DNA of 64,000 bases from Archegozetes longisetosus (Eukaryota; Arthropoda; Arachnida; Sarcoptiformes; Trhypochthoniidae). The position numbers were made by a program, and so were the translations under genes. Shown here piece after piece: positions 47,675 to 58,222 of this stretch. Location: NCBI GenBank assembly GCA_018873245.2, contig JAEMBT020000009.1:17949794-18013793 (forward strand). Reading direction: 5' to 3'. A model generated the notes under the pieces. The model did no database searches. It saw only the letters and a list, made by a program, of their open reading frames with translations, and was not told the origin of the DNA. Within the stretch, counting starts at the first letter, position 1; each line of letters opens with the position of its first letter.

Positions 47675-50426
47675 ATGGCATTTTGTGATTGTTTATCGGA
47701 TGAAGAGGTGTTTCAATGTTTTGTTTACTTATTTTTTAGTCAGTTATTTATTAATACTAATTAAAATTGAAATTGAATTGACAAACAGGTAGAAACATCA
47801 GAACCGACAAAACCTCGAAAATGCACTGATTTGTTGTGTTTGTGTATATTTCTTCTATTTTGGGCTCTTCTGGTAATTAAATCACTTATTTGTAAACTAA
47901 AGTGACACTCATAATGAAAGTCACAGTTTTGTCATATCCGTCACTCTAAACAATATTTTGAATCTCTTAAGATTTTCATATCTGCTTTTGCATTCGTGAT
48001 CGGAAATCCTTTGCGTCTAATCCATGGCTCCGACTCTTTCGGTAATACTTGTGGTCACAAGAATGAAGCCTTCGATGAGTTGGAACTTTCAGGACTTGAC
48101 ATGACTGACAAGCCGTATGAACCATTATTTGATTTATCAATACTTGTCAATACTTATCAATTTATTAGATGTACTAAAAAAGTTGTCTTCAAGTATTTTG
48201 TTATAAATTGATAATTTTGTTTATTCTTAAGTTAAGTATATTAGTGCTTTAAGTTGTTCGAAAGCCATCAAAATTTGATCTTTGTATCTATCTTATATTT
48301 AATCAGAAGCTATAGGAGAAATTTTCATAACTTGATGAACAACCTGTTGATGAGTTAGTAATAGCTTTTGTATTCAATGTTTGTTCAGTTATTTATTCCA
48401 TTTGGATCAAACCAGTCCTCAATATTCAATAAAGATATGCGTCAAAGAGTGTCCGACGGAACAACTGAATAATATCGCAGAGATTTATAGTTTTTATACT
48501 CGAACGGGTTCTTCTCTTTGTCGCTACGATTTCAACTTCACGTCCAGTAAGGAACCGACTCCATTTGAAACTAGTATAAATCGGCAATTTGCTAGTAATG
48601 ATGAGCAAATGAGCAAATTTTCATCGACGGGCCCGTGTCCACCAAATACTGTTTTTCCGACGTTAGTATATTTTTGTTGATTAAAGTTATCTACCTTTGA
48701 CTCAGATCAAACTTTTGTTAACTACTTCCAGTAAAGAGATTCTCTATCGTTGCGTCCCAGAGCTGGCTGTGAGACAGGGCTCCGCTTTTGGTCACACTGT
48801 CTATGAATTTATTTCAAGTTATGTTCCGCTCAAAAAAGTAATCAATGATCTCATTAATTCATGGAGAGAGATGTCAACTATGGTTTTGGTCGCAATCATT
48901 TCCGCATTTTGTTCAGCATTTCTCATACACTTTGTCGCTGGCATCGCCTCTTGGATTATCTTGATATTAGTGTCCATCTCTCTGATCGGTGATGCATTAT
49001 TGATAATTTCTGAGTCTGAGGCTATTTAATTGCTATCATTTTAGTTGATTAATTTTATTGTTTAATAGGTTTGACTCTATTTTTGTGGTACGCGTATATC
49101 GACACAAGACTCAATTTAAACAAACTATCCTTAGAAGAGCACATTCCAGTCTTACAAGAAGATCAAGACAACGAACAGCTCATATTCATAGTAGCCATTG
49201 TAGTGTCAGTCGCGTCAATAATCCTACTGTTAATAATATGTGCGCTGAGAACTCGTGTTAGATTTGTAGTGGCACTATTCAAAGAGGCGGCCGCTTGTAT
49301 TAGAGCAATGCCTCTGCTTCTAATACAACCTCTTTGGACACTATTAGCATTGACTATATTTTTCTTATTCTGGTTGGCAGTATTGTTCGCATTGGCGACT
49401 GCAGATCACGCCGCAAAAGAAAAACGAAATCTTATGGCATTGCGCTATGACGACAAACAAATAGAGCCGTCAAACACGGCACAATTGGCGTCGTTCACTT
49501 TAATTAATTATAACAACCCGTCTTGGATTCAATACATGTGGTGGTATTTGGTAATTGCTTTTATCTGGACTTCAGAATTCATACTGTCATGTCAGCAGAT
49601 GGTGATTGCAGGTGCGGTCTCATCTTGGTATTTCACTAGAGATAAGTCTCGGCTTTCGTTACCAATCGGACGATCAATTAGACGATTACTTCTCTATCAT
49701 TTGGGATCTATAGCTTTGGGCTCTTTTTGATCACATTATTGAAACTTCCGCGACTTATAATTTCTTATATGGAGAAGAAACTGAAGGGTTACGATAATTT
49801 CGCAGCTAAATGTTGTCTCAAATGTTGTGTTTGCTGCCTATGGATTATTGAGAAGTTTGTCAGATACTTGAATCGTAACGCATATACTGTCATTGCAATT
49901 GAAGGCACGAGTTTCTGCACATCAGCACAAATTGCATTCAACGCCATTGTCTCGAACGCTCTCAGAGTTGCAGCGATTAATAGTGTTGGAGATTTCATTC
50001 TGTTTTTGGGCAAAATAAGTGTTGCGGCAATCGCTGCACTTGTCGGCTCTCTTCTCATGAAGGTATTAAACGATTGTCTACTTTTATATTCATAAGTCAA
50101 GTTTTGTTGACTCCGGTGATTGAGATGTGCTATATTTTGATTGATTATTTTATCAGAGCAATCCAATGCTTCACTACTGGACAATACCCGTAATAGTGGT
50201 TTCCATATTCGCCTTCTGGATCGCACACTGCATTCTATCAGTCTATGAGATGGTTATCGATACTATATTTTTATGTTTTTGTGAAGATTATAACAAGAAC
50301 GATGGAACTCCTGGTAAAGAGTATTATGCTCCGCCGTCACTTCTCGAATTTTTGACTGGAGAAGAAGTTGACACTGCATTGAAGCCATTGAGATCCAAAC
50401 GAGCCATAGTTTCAGATGATCTTTGA
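47675..50426 (+). CDS. Choline transporter-like protein (SLC44 family)
   Basis: Multi-pass membrane protein of the CTL/SLC44 family, which transports choline and related amines. Exons: 47675-47707 (start MAFCDCLSDEE), 47789-47872 (KPRKCTDLLCLCIFLLFWALL, TM1), 47972-48114 (NPLRLIHGSDSFGNTCG, the CTL signature), 48389-48661 (extracellular loop, Cys-rich), 48732-48988, 49069-50062 and 50157-50426 (C-terminal TM and YEMVIDTIFLCFCEDYNKNDG). About ten hydrophobic segments. Odd: inside exon 6 at 49724-49728 the frame meets TGA after a run of five T. The conserved protein (SIALGSF / LITLLKLPRL) continues one base out of frame, as if one T were missing. That is a typical homopolymer assembly error, although a true frameshift is possible. 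About 720 aa after correction. AATAAA at 50745-50750. Confidence 0.9.
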
Positions 50427-50916
50427 ATACATTCATTTTATGCCAAAGAATATTATGAGGTTTTTCGAACATTTTTGAATTTTGACTAAAGCCCTTAAGC
50501 AAAACTATTACTTTGGAACAAAGTTTTCAACTAAAAATGATGTCACAACGATTTTTTTCGAAGTCAATATTTATTACAATCTTTGAAACATTTAATTTGT
50601 AACTTTAATATGATTAGCTTCACTTGACGTGGTTATTCACAACCGAAAGTCGTTTTACTTATGTCATAATCGTGTTTACCATTATAGTATTTAATCATTA
50701 TTTATACGGTTTTTTCTCAATAACTTCATGTTTAACTCTTAGTCAATAAAAAGTTGAATTCTTTCAAAAAGCATGAATGTTCAAACTTAATTTTGACAAA
50801 TTATAAACCAGAGATTGGCCATAATTAGACTTCGGATTTTTATAGAATTGCCAATTTTGACCTCTGACAACGGATTTTCTGCTGTCTCACTAGAATCTTT
50901 AAAATTGGTATATGTA

Positions 50917-51164
50917 CGGTCGACAGATAAAAGTTATGCACTGATCCTGGATTAATCCCTGATGCGTTTGGGTAAGATAAAAGAAACGAGACATAAATTG
51001 AAATTTTATTATTGAAAAGTTCCAAACTGGTTATTAAGAATGCATTTATTGATTAATCTCAATATACTTAAAACAAATCTCGATGAGTTGTCTCTCCCTA
51101 AAGTTTATTAGCTCTTCTGCATCTTTTTAGGATTGATAAATACACAACTTTTATCTGTCGACGG
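50917..51164. mobile_element. Short Tc1-derived MITE
   Basis: About 248 bp between TA dinucleotides. Left end CGGTCGACAGATAAAAGTTATG; right end, in reverse complement, CCGTCGACAGATAAAAGTT. Both end regions align with the Tc1 relic at 5907-6450 (shared words such as GATGCGTTTGG and AGCTCTTCTGCATCTTTTTAG), with most of the interior deleted. Confidence 0.75.
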
Positions 51165-51560
51165 TACAGTATTGCAAATAATGAATGGGATCACTTTGAA
51201 GTTTCGAAATACAAAGCTTCGAAAAGTAAAGTTTCGAAAACTCAGTTTTTAAACTTTAAACCAGAAAAAAGAATCCAATTTTCTAAACTTTAAATAAACT
51301 AAATTTTGAAACGAGGTATTTTCGAACATCAAATAGATTAAAATTGAACATTTATTTAATAAATAAGCTTAATTTGTCAAATAAACTTGTTTTAACTATT
51401 ATCAAATTTCAGAGAAACTCCAATAGATTAAGAGATTAGCAGATTGAGAGTCTTAAAGATAATAAAAACTTTAATTACGTATATCTTAATTTCTTTAAAT
51501 ATTAGTAAACTTATTTATTACGCATTTGAAGTTATATTATTTATCCCTAGATGAAGCGCT

Positions 51561-51773
51561 AGCTGAAGAAGTGGTTTCTAAAGCTTAATCAAAGCAATCT
51601 GGAACTCTGTAGGAGTACAAGCAAAACAAATATAAACATGGTCATATTATCTTTGAACATGGATCAGCTGAAGATGTCCAAAGATAATATGACCATGTTT
51701 ATATATGTTTTACTTGTACTCTTACAGAGTTCCAGGTTGCTTTGGTTAAGCTTTAGAAATCACTTCTTCAGCT
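51561..51773 (+). repeat. Long hairpin: two 99-bp inverted arms, 15-bp loop
   Basis: Arm 51561-51659 is the reverse complement of 51675-51773 over its full 99 bp without gaps, with seven differences. If the + strand is transcribed, four of these become G:U pairs, leaving three real mismatches. No ORF inside. It could be a foldback transposon, or a hairpin-RNA gene feeding small RNAs to Argonaute. I cannot tell which from sequence alone. No clear target duplication. Confidence 0.8.
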
Positions 51774-52060
51774 AAAGTGGTGAGAGCAGTGGTGGTGGTA
51801 GTAATTGTAGCGACTATCTAAAGATATTATCTTTAAGACAAGTCTTTGAATCTTTTTAAAGTTTTCAAAGGTTTCTAAAGTTCTAAACACTTAATGTTTT
51901 TATGAATTATCCCTGATTAGGGACTTTTCATTCAGGGTTTACTGTAGCTTGCACATCTAAAATGCGACCTACTATTTAAGAATATACAAGCGGATTCTCA
52001 AAATTCCTTCTGTGGGCGAAGTTATGAATTTTCAAAATTTCGATATTCCAATAATAACTA

Positions 52061-52654
52061 AGCATTGGATCGAAAAATCTGGACGAAATGTTTTATCAAA
52101 ATTTTATTGTTCAGGTTAAACATATTTTTATAAAACTTTCAGTATATTATAAGCTATTAATTAGGTTTTAAAAAATATCAACTTAATACTGATAGCGGAC
52201 CCCCATCCGTCGCTTTACGGACTTTTGTTTTCAGACCTCTCATTTAATTTTGGCACAAATTTACACTGAACTCAATTATTTTGTCTTTAGGTTTTTGATT
52301 AATTGCTCTGTGTTGACCACTTCCAGGTCTTCGGTCAACATTTTCACCACTTTCCAAACGATTAATTCATGTATAAGCGATGCTCCGCTTAATACCGGAC
52401 AACCCAGGAACCCGAACCATTTCACTAACTTTCAGGTCTGGATTTTTTCAACAAAAATGCCAATTTGTTTTCTGACATAAATCTTTTTAGATGCCGACAG
52501 CTTTTTAATTATCACTAATTTTATTACTTTTATTGCACTGATTTACTGATAAAGGAATATACTTTTCAATTAAATTTTAAAAACAAAATAAAAGCTTTTA
52601 AATACAATCAATAAATTACATTTAACTTTTGTCCAGATTTTTCGATCCAATGCT
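52061..52654. mobile_element. Inverted-repeat element with 24-bp perfect ends
   Basis: Ends AGCATTGGATCGAAAAATCT plus GGAC at 52061-52084, with the exact reverse complement at 52631-52654, and TA on both sides (52059-52060 and 52655-52656). 594 bp. An open stretch of 76 codons (52250-52480, +) has no recognisable similarity. TA flanks suggest Tc1/mariner; alternatively CTA/TAG flanks would fit a different superfamily. Confidence 0.7.
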
Positions 52655-53699
52655 TAGAACATCATTTATGTCTAGTCTTTTCATGTTTACTATCAATTCG
52701 TTTTTAGGAAAGATACAGACCTATAGATTATTAGGTATTCACGGAAAACAAATTCTTATCAATATTTACCAAAAAGATGAACATAATATACTACATACAT
52801 CTTTTGATTATTAGACAAGCATATTTTGATTTTGTAATTGATATTACATTATTGATAATCATATTTTTATTGAAAATTATTATTTAAAAAATTTTCCTCA
52901 ATTCAAATCAATTTAATTAAAAAGAAGTTTTTGTCACCTATAAGTATGTTTAATTAATAACGCTAAAAGTATATGTAAAGATAATGAGTTTTACAAGTCT
53001 TGAATTAATTTTGTACTTTGCAGTTTACTCTAAGTTCTCTAACTTATTTGGAGTAAACAGGTGAAAAGTTTTAAGTATTGACCTTATTGAGATTGAAGCG
53101 AAGGATTAAAATATTTAGAGTCGCCAGAAGTCTTATCTCTTTCTGATCGATAACACTTTTATTGTATTTTCATACCTTATATACAAATAAATATCTGATT
53201 TCAGTTGAGTTTAAAGAGAGAACACGAGTAGTTAACTCGAGATAAAACTCTTTTAAAAGAAAAAGCTCGTTAACTTTACATATAATTTCTTCAATGCTTT
53301 GCAGTTTCTTCAAATTTTCTACAAATCAAAGAAAGCCAAGTATTAATTCTATATTGCAGTATGCACTATATGTTCACTTAAACTGATCTAATCTTTAGAT
53401 TATTTTGATTTTAGAAAATAAAATACGTTATGAAACTCATTATCGGCTACCTCAGAATGGAAAAATTAAGTTATTTCTTATTCATTTTTATCAATCATTT
53501 ATTATCTAAGTTCACAGAATTAACAATGGATGATATCTACAATATTATGTTATCTATTGATATATCTCACAAGACTTTCAAGAATTTTTAAGAATAAAGT
53601 GGAAAATGATTGTATTAAAGAAGTTTATGATGATAGTAGCAATTATATGTACAACCAATTAAGCATAAGAAATTTGATACAAAAATTCAAACTAATTTT

Positions 53700-54031
53700 A
53701 TGGATATAAGTGATGTAGAAAATAATGAAGACTCAAGTAACACTAATTACACTGTAGAAAAATGTGTTTCAATAGAAGAATGTACAACTAAAAGTTTTGA
53801 TGGAGTTATTACTAAGGAAATTCAATATATTATTAAGAATATCTCTAAAATAATGTCTGAGAATAAGCCGAAAATATTTTGTTTAGAATTAAATGAAAAG
53901 TTTAATATTGATGATATATTATCTCTATATTATATTCTATTAATTATTTTCGACAAAAATACTAAGACTATTAATAATTTTACCACTCAATATTTTAATA
54001 GTACACTAAAAAATGCATGCTTACAAAACAA
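53700..54031 (+). CDS. Short unrecognised ORF ending at a MITE insertion
   Basis: An open frame from ATG at 53700 that runs into MITE copy 3 at 54032 and stops inside it. The pre-insertion part is ~110 codons: acidic, Asn/Ile/Lys-rich, with a hydrophobic stretch DILSLYYILLIIF. Removing the element gives a stop within a few codons, so the insertion changes only the last residues. No family recognised; the composition could also arise by chance in AT-rich DNA. Confidence 0.3.
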
Positions 54032-54708
54032 GGTTATACTTGCATTTAGCTGCCGTCTCCGATCTCGATGAAAGTGACATATCTTATGTATTTTGGGCTC
54101 CTGAATTGAATGGTTTTGGTCCCATGTTGCGATGACAAACCGTTTCTGAGATAAAGCATAAAAACCTAACCTAACCGAATGTCACATCCTATGATGACCA
54201 GCCAATTAAGAGACAATCGAAAGTGTATTAGGTATAAATAGATGTATTTTAGTAACATCATCATATCCCAGTCGGCTTGGCGTAGTGGTTAGGTTTTTAA
54301 AAATGTTATTTGAATATATTATGCCCTTTTTCCACACTGTCTACAAAGGGCCGGTACATGTGATTTAAAAAAAGGAAAAACATTAATATTAAAATTAGTT
54401 AATAATTAAACAATAAGTTAGTAATTCTAGAGGTTAGGTTAGGTTTGGCTGGGTTTGGTTAGGTTTGGCTTTATTATGCTTTGTTAGTTTTGGTGTGGTT
54501 TGCTTATGTTTTGTTAGGCTTAGTTCTTGGTTATTTTTGGTTAAGCTTGGTTAGGTTTTGTTAGGATTGGTGGGGTTTTTAATATATATCATCAAATCGG
54601 TTGGCCACCCTAAGTTAGGATCTTCACTAATCGATTTTTCAGCCTTAAATACTTATTATATCTGATTCTCATTTAGATTGGTGACGGTAGCTCAATGGAA
54701 ATATTTGT
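54032..54708. mobile_element. MITE family B, copy 3, expanded
   Basis: 677 bp. Left end GGTTATACTTGCATTTAGC identical to the other copies; right end diverged. Flanked by a perfect 8-bp duplication CAAAACAA (54024-54031 and 54709-54716). It is longer than copies 1 and 2 because of ~135 bp of unrelated AT-rich sequence (54295-54430) inserted in the GGTTAGG zone, and an expanded array of GGTTAGG/GGTTTGGC variants at 54431-54580. Confidence 0.85.
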
Positions 54709-55297
54709 CAAAACAAAATTTAAAATTTGTGAATTCATTTTTAATATATTTACATTAATTTACTATATTAAGTAAGTTATTAACTAATCAAGTAAATTAT
54801 GTAATTTACTTTGTTTTATTTGAAAATTTTGATAATGTACTTAATTTTAAGGTCGATAATGAAACATTTAATTTTTTTCGCAAGTTTAGTTAAATATTGT
54901 AAAGAAATTATTTCATATTCAATATAATTCGAAATTCCCTACAGTCGGAAGCTTTTCAGCTTGTATTTGAACTTATTAGTAATTTTAAATTAAGACTTTG
55001 TATAAAACTTAAAAGTCTTGTTGAAATATTTTTAGAACATATTACATGTATAACATTGAATATGATTTTATTTATCATTTTTTGAAGTGCTGTCTAGTTT
55101 GGAGCGCAATAAATATCTCTAAGTTCGCTAATTTTGAATGAATTTTGAACTTTTTTCTTGTCATTAATAGTATTCAACAGCTTATATGAACTTAAGGCCA
55201 GTTCATTATGTACTGAGAAAACAATAAGAAGTTTTAGTTTTACTTGTTTATAATTTATTGATAATTCAATTACTTATGAGTTTATATATTGTTTAAA
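54709..55297. other. Intergenic, nothing recognised
   Basis: AT-rich sequence between MITE copy 3 and the THAP gene. No ORF or repeat that I can support. Confidence 0.5.
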
Positions 55298-56542
55298 ATG
55301 GATAGTCGTAAATGTTCTGTAAGCGAATGTCAAAACAATAGAATAACGAATTTCGATCTTCTGTATCATTATTTTCCAATTGATGTTAAAAATTCGAATT
55401 TACGGTAATATCATTCATAATAATCTTGTTGAAAACTAATTAATGCTATCATTAGCTTCCAAAAATGGGTAGAATTTTACGAAAACGAAGAGATTTCGAA
55501 CTTGTTCGAGAATCAAAGTTACGAAACTTTGGGGAAGAAATTCATTTTTTCCGATCATTTTGATGATCACAAATACATAAATCCATTGAAAAGCAAATAT
55601 CTTATATTTGATGCCATGCGGACAAAGAAAAAGAGTTCAACTCCTACCACAACTTTCTCTTTATCAAGTCCGCAAACCAATTCTCAGAATATATAAGGAT
55701 TTTCGGAAAGTTCCAGCGGCTTTCTTAGATGTATTTTGCGCGTTCTATTTGAACAGTTGAAAAATTAATTACAAATCGATTCCATTTCTCAATTGAAAGA
55801 ACAGATATTTGTCTTCAAATTTTTGTCAAAATATTTTTGTTGTTTGTGTTCAAACGATGTCAGACCGAACTCCCGATAAGACTCACATACGTCACTGTAT
55901 ATTATACGAATTCAATCGTGGATCAAATGCCACAGAGGCCGCCAATAATATCAATGCCACTTATGGCCAAGTCATTAGTGCCCGCACTTGCCAAGAATGG
56001 TTCAGTCGATTCCGTTCCGGTGACCAGAACCTAGATGACCTCCCGAGAAGTGGCCGACCCTCAATTGTGAACAGCGACGTTCTGACGGCTCTAGTCGTTC
56101 CGTTGAGGACATGTCGTCGATAATGACGGAAATGATATAATTGATTAAAATTTGTTCACTTCTTTTTTAAAATAAAATTAAATATTTGATAAAAACCCGC
56201 TGGAGCTTTCCGAAAATCCTTATAGAATCGAATAACAACGACTTTCAAACAAATTCAAATGAGATGTCAATTGAAGGTATTATTGTTCAAATCATGTTTT
56301 ATTGTGAACTAAACCGAATTTGATTTTTTGTTCATCTGACAAACTAAAGATAAAAAAATGAGATAATATTTATTCGTAAATAAAAACTAACATTTTGATT
56401 TCAAGAATCTGCTCAAAAATTGTCGGGTAAATCTGGGCTAACGGGTCTAAGGGGTTCCCGATCCCCTACCTCTAAGTGTAATACATCATTGGATTCAGTT
56501 CGTCGAGCTGAACATATTGATACCACACTTGACTACTTCTAA
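55298..56542 (+). pseudogene. THAP-domain gene interrupted by a mariner-like element
   Basis: THAP proteins bind DNA through a C2CH zinc module. Exon 1 (55298-55404) begins MDSRKCSVSECQNN with CxxxxC and FPID. Exon 2 (from 55456) has the conserved KW and FSDHF. The third zinc ligand, normally Cys in the CSxHF motif, is Phe here (FIFSDHF), so the finger may not fold. The current stop (TAA, 55694-55696) is the first base triplet of an inserted element. Past the element at 56225 the same frame stays open for 17 codons to a good donor at 56277, and after a 129-bp intron (acceptor TTTCAAG at 56405) continues 45 codons to TAA at 56540-56542. The intact gene would have encoded ~179 aa; today it encodes 115 aa. 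Acts as a pseudogene or a truncated protein. Confidence 0.7.
55694..56222 (+). mobile_element. Mariner-like element, internally deleted, inside the THAP coding exon
   Basis: 529 bp. Ends TAAGGATTTTCGGAAAGTTC (left) and TAAGGATTTTCGGAAAGCTC (right, reverse complement), with TA duplicated on either side (55692-55693 and 56223-56224). It encodes the N-terminal part of a mariner transposase (55859-56123): RHCILYEFNRGSNATEAANN and RTCQEWFSRFRSGDQNLDD, followed by PRSGRPS, i.e. the paired-type DNA-binding domain and linker. The catalytic DDD domain is deleted, so it cannot move itself. Confidence 0.88.
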
Positions 56543-56580
56543 CCTGAACCTGACAACTTCTGGCCACCGAAACCTAGCCC

Positions 56581-56749
56581 CCTCGAAATGGGTAAACCTG
56601 GCTTAAGCAAGTTGTAACCCAAGCCAAACCTGATTTAAACTAAGGTATAATAGGTTAGGTCGCCTCGTGACCTAACTTATTCTCCCTTAGTTTATATCAG
56701 ACTTGTTTAGGTTATGACTCGAGAATCCAGGTTTATCCATTACGAGGTA
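56581..56749. repeat. Foldback MITE, ~170 bp
   Basis: Left arm 56581-56645 (CCTCGAAATGGGTAAACCTG...) pairs with right arm 56688-56749 (reverse complement ACCTCGTAATGGATAAACCT...). At the centre sits GGTTAGGTCGCCTCGTGACC, itself nearly palindromic. Non-coding. It lies 40 bp past the original THAP stop codon. Confidence 0.65.
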
Positions 56750-56924
56750 CTAAACCAAACAATGATGGATATCTCGAGGACTACTTGAGATAATTGATCA
56801 AGTGAGATATCAAAATGCTCAGTTTGATATCCTGAGTCCAATGATATATCACTTCCAGTACTTAGATGGACATCTTTCTTTACATGGTGTCGAATAGTTA
56901 AAAAGATCTAAAAACACTTCTAAC

Positions 56925-57227
56925 TTAACACAGTTTGCCTACTTTAAAATCTCGACCAATATCTAAAAGTATAGTTTTCATATGATGAAGACGCATTGCA
57001 ATTAATGAAATCGCTCGCATAGCTTTTGGAGCAGTGTTTTTAACAAATTGTAGATCGTTTTTTAGTTCAAAAACTTCATTCGTAAGATTTTGTAACATTA
57101 CATTGAATTGTTTCAAAATCTGTTTTTCAACTATAAAATTTTTTCGCAACTCACGAATATTCTTAATCACAATTTGTGATTCATTTTCAATATTTTGTAA
57201 TTTATTTTTGGAATTAATACTTTCCAA
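56925..57227 (-). pseudogene. Coiled-coil fragment of a possible viral-envelope-like protein (downstream half)
   Basis: A 100-codon minus-strand frame with a strong heptad-like pattern (repeated I/L/V every 3-4 residues, many Asn, Glu, Lys) ending in a stop. The open frame extends upstream to the edge of the Tc1-like element at 57265, beginning with a Gly/Ser-rich hydrophobic stretch. With the minus-strand ORF at 58019-58222 on the other side of that element, the order is basic cleavage site, hydrophobic segment, long heptad repeat. That order is known from class I fusion glycoproteins of viruses and env-carrying retroelements. The two halves are not in the same frame across the element, so the gene is broken. 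Family assignment is inference. Confidence 0.4.
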
Positions 57228-57264
57228 TAATGAACTCGCACCTATTCCGACAGACGTTACTATA

Positions 57265-58031
57265 CCTTATTGCATAAAAATCTAGAAAAGTATTCTTGAA
57301 CTTAATTAATTAATTTGAATACCTTATCAATTGTCAAATCTCACAAACGATATGCCGATTTAAAGGTCTTTAAAAGTAGTTTTAAGCGATATAAAACAAA
57401 ATTTAATGCAACCGAAACATCTTGAGAAAAGTCGCGAAATTCTTAAATTTAATAGCTATGGAATTAGAATGTCGTAGACAAGTCTTTTATTTGATGAACT
57501 CGGGGATAAAAGACCTCAAAAAATCCGAAAGTTGACACAAATACCTCTTTCGACAGTTTATAGCATTAAAAAAAGAATTGAATCGAGAAAAGGTATCCAA
57601 CGCAAGGCTGGAAGTGGTAGGCGTTAAAAGTTGTCAGCATCTGACAAAAGCGAATTTCAAACTTAGCCAATTCTAATTTCAAACTTAGCCAATTCTAATC
57701 CCAAGTTTACATGTGCTCGAATTGCCAAAATTGCCTATTCACGAGGATCTCCTAAAGTGGACTCATCAACAGTTTGGCGTCACTTTAAAAATGAAAAAAT
57801 TAACGCCATATGGCAAGGGTTTGAACCGGATTACTTGGCTTAGTTTCTTGATAGTATGAAAATGCGTCTTCAAAAGTGCATATTTTCAGAAGGGCGTACA
57901 ATTAAATTATAAAAGTTTCATTTAGCCAAATTATAGCATTTAATAAACAACTAGATAAAAAAATTTCATTATAAGTTCTAAAATAAAAATTTTATGATCA
58001 AATACTTTTTCTAGGTTTTTATGCAATAAGG
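57265..58031 (+). mobile_element. Tc1-like element, degenerate
   Basis: 767 bp between TA dinucleotides (57263-57264 and 58032-58033). Ends CCTTATTGCATAAAAATCTA and, in reverse complement, CCTTATTGCATAAAAACCTA, continuing GAAAAGTATT on both sides. Inside on the + strand, frame-broken pieces of a Tc1-type transposase: an HTH region from 57460 (MELECRRQVFYLMNSG, then LSTVYSIKKRIESRKG in a second frame), and ARIAKIAYSRGSP with VDSSTVWRHFKNEKI near 57720-57800. The DDE catalytic part is missing. A 24-bp tandem duplication (ATTTCAAACTTAGCCAATTC type) occurs at 57654-57702. Confidence 0.82.
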
Positions 58032-58222
58032 TATACACTTATAATAGTAAAAAGAGCAATTGCACCAACAAAAATAAATCTTTTATCACGAATGAGGCCA
58101 AATTTAGCTGAGTCTTTGGGGCCTACTGAAGTACAAAAATTATTTAAAGGATAAATGAAATCAGCATTAAACTGAGATTCACAATGCTCTCTTAACTCTT
58201 TAGTGGCAGATTCGCCAATCAA
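58019..58222 (-). pseudogene. Fragment of a possible viral-envelope-like protein (upstream half)
   Basis: A 67-codon minus-strand frame. Its first 46 residues contain two Cys and polar sequence, then the basic tetrad RDKR is followed at once by a hydrophobic run (FVGAIALFTIISV). A furin-type site directly before a hydrophobic segment is the hallmark of class I fusion proteins. It is cut by the end of the Tc1-like element at 58031. Too short for a confident family; a cellular membrane protein fragment remains possible. Confidence 0.38.

Larger units (their letters stand above)
50427..53699. other. Gene-free region with three inverted-repeat elements
   Basis: Contains a short Tc1-like MITE (50917-51164), the 99-bp-arm hairpin (51561-51773) and an element with 24-bp perfect inverted repeats (52061-52654). 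52850-53699 is AT-rich with no convincing gene. Confidence 0.55.

Noticed and set aside
50840..51025. Minus-strand ORF near 51 kb
   Set aside because: Overlaps the short Tc1-derived MITE; no protein similarity.
52629..52814. 61-codon ORF after the 24-bp inverted repeat element
   Set aside because: Begins inside the repeat end and shows no recognisable protein feature.
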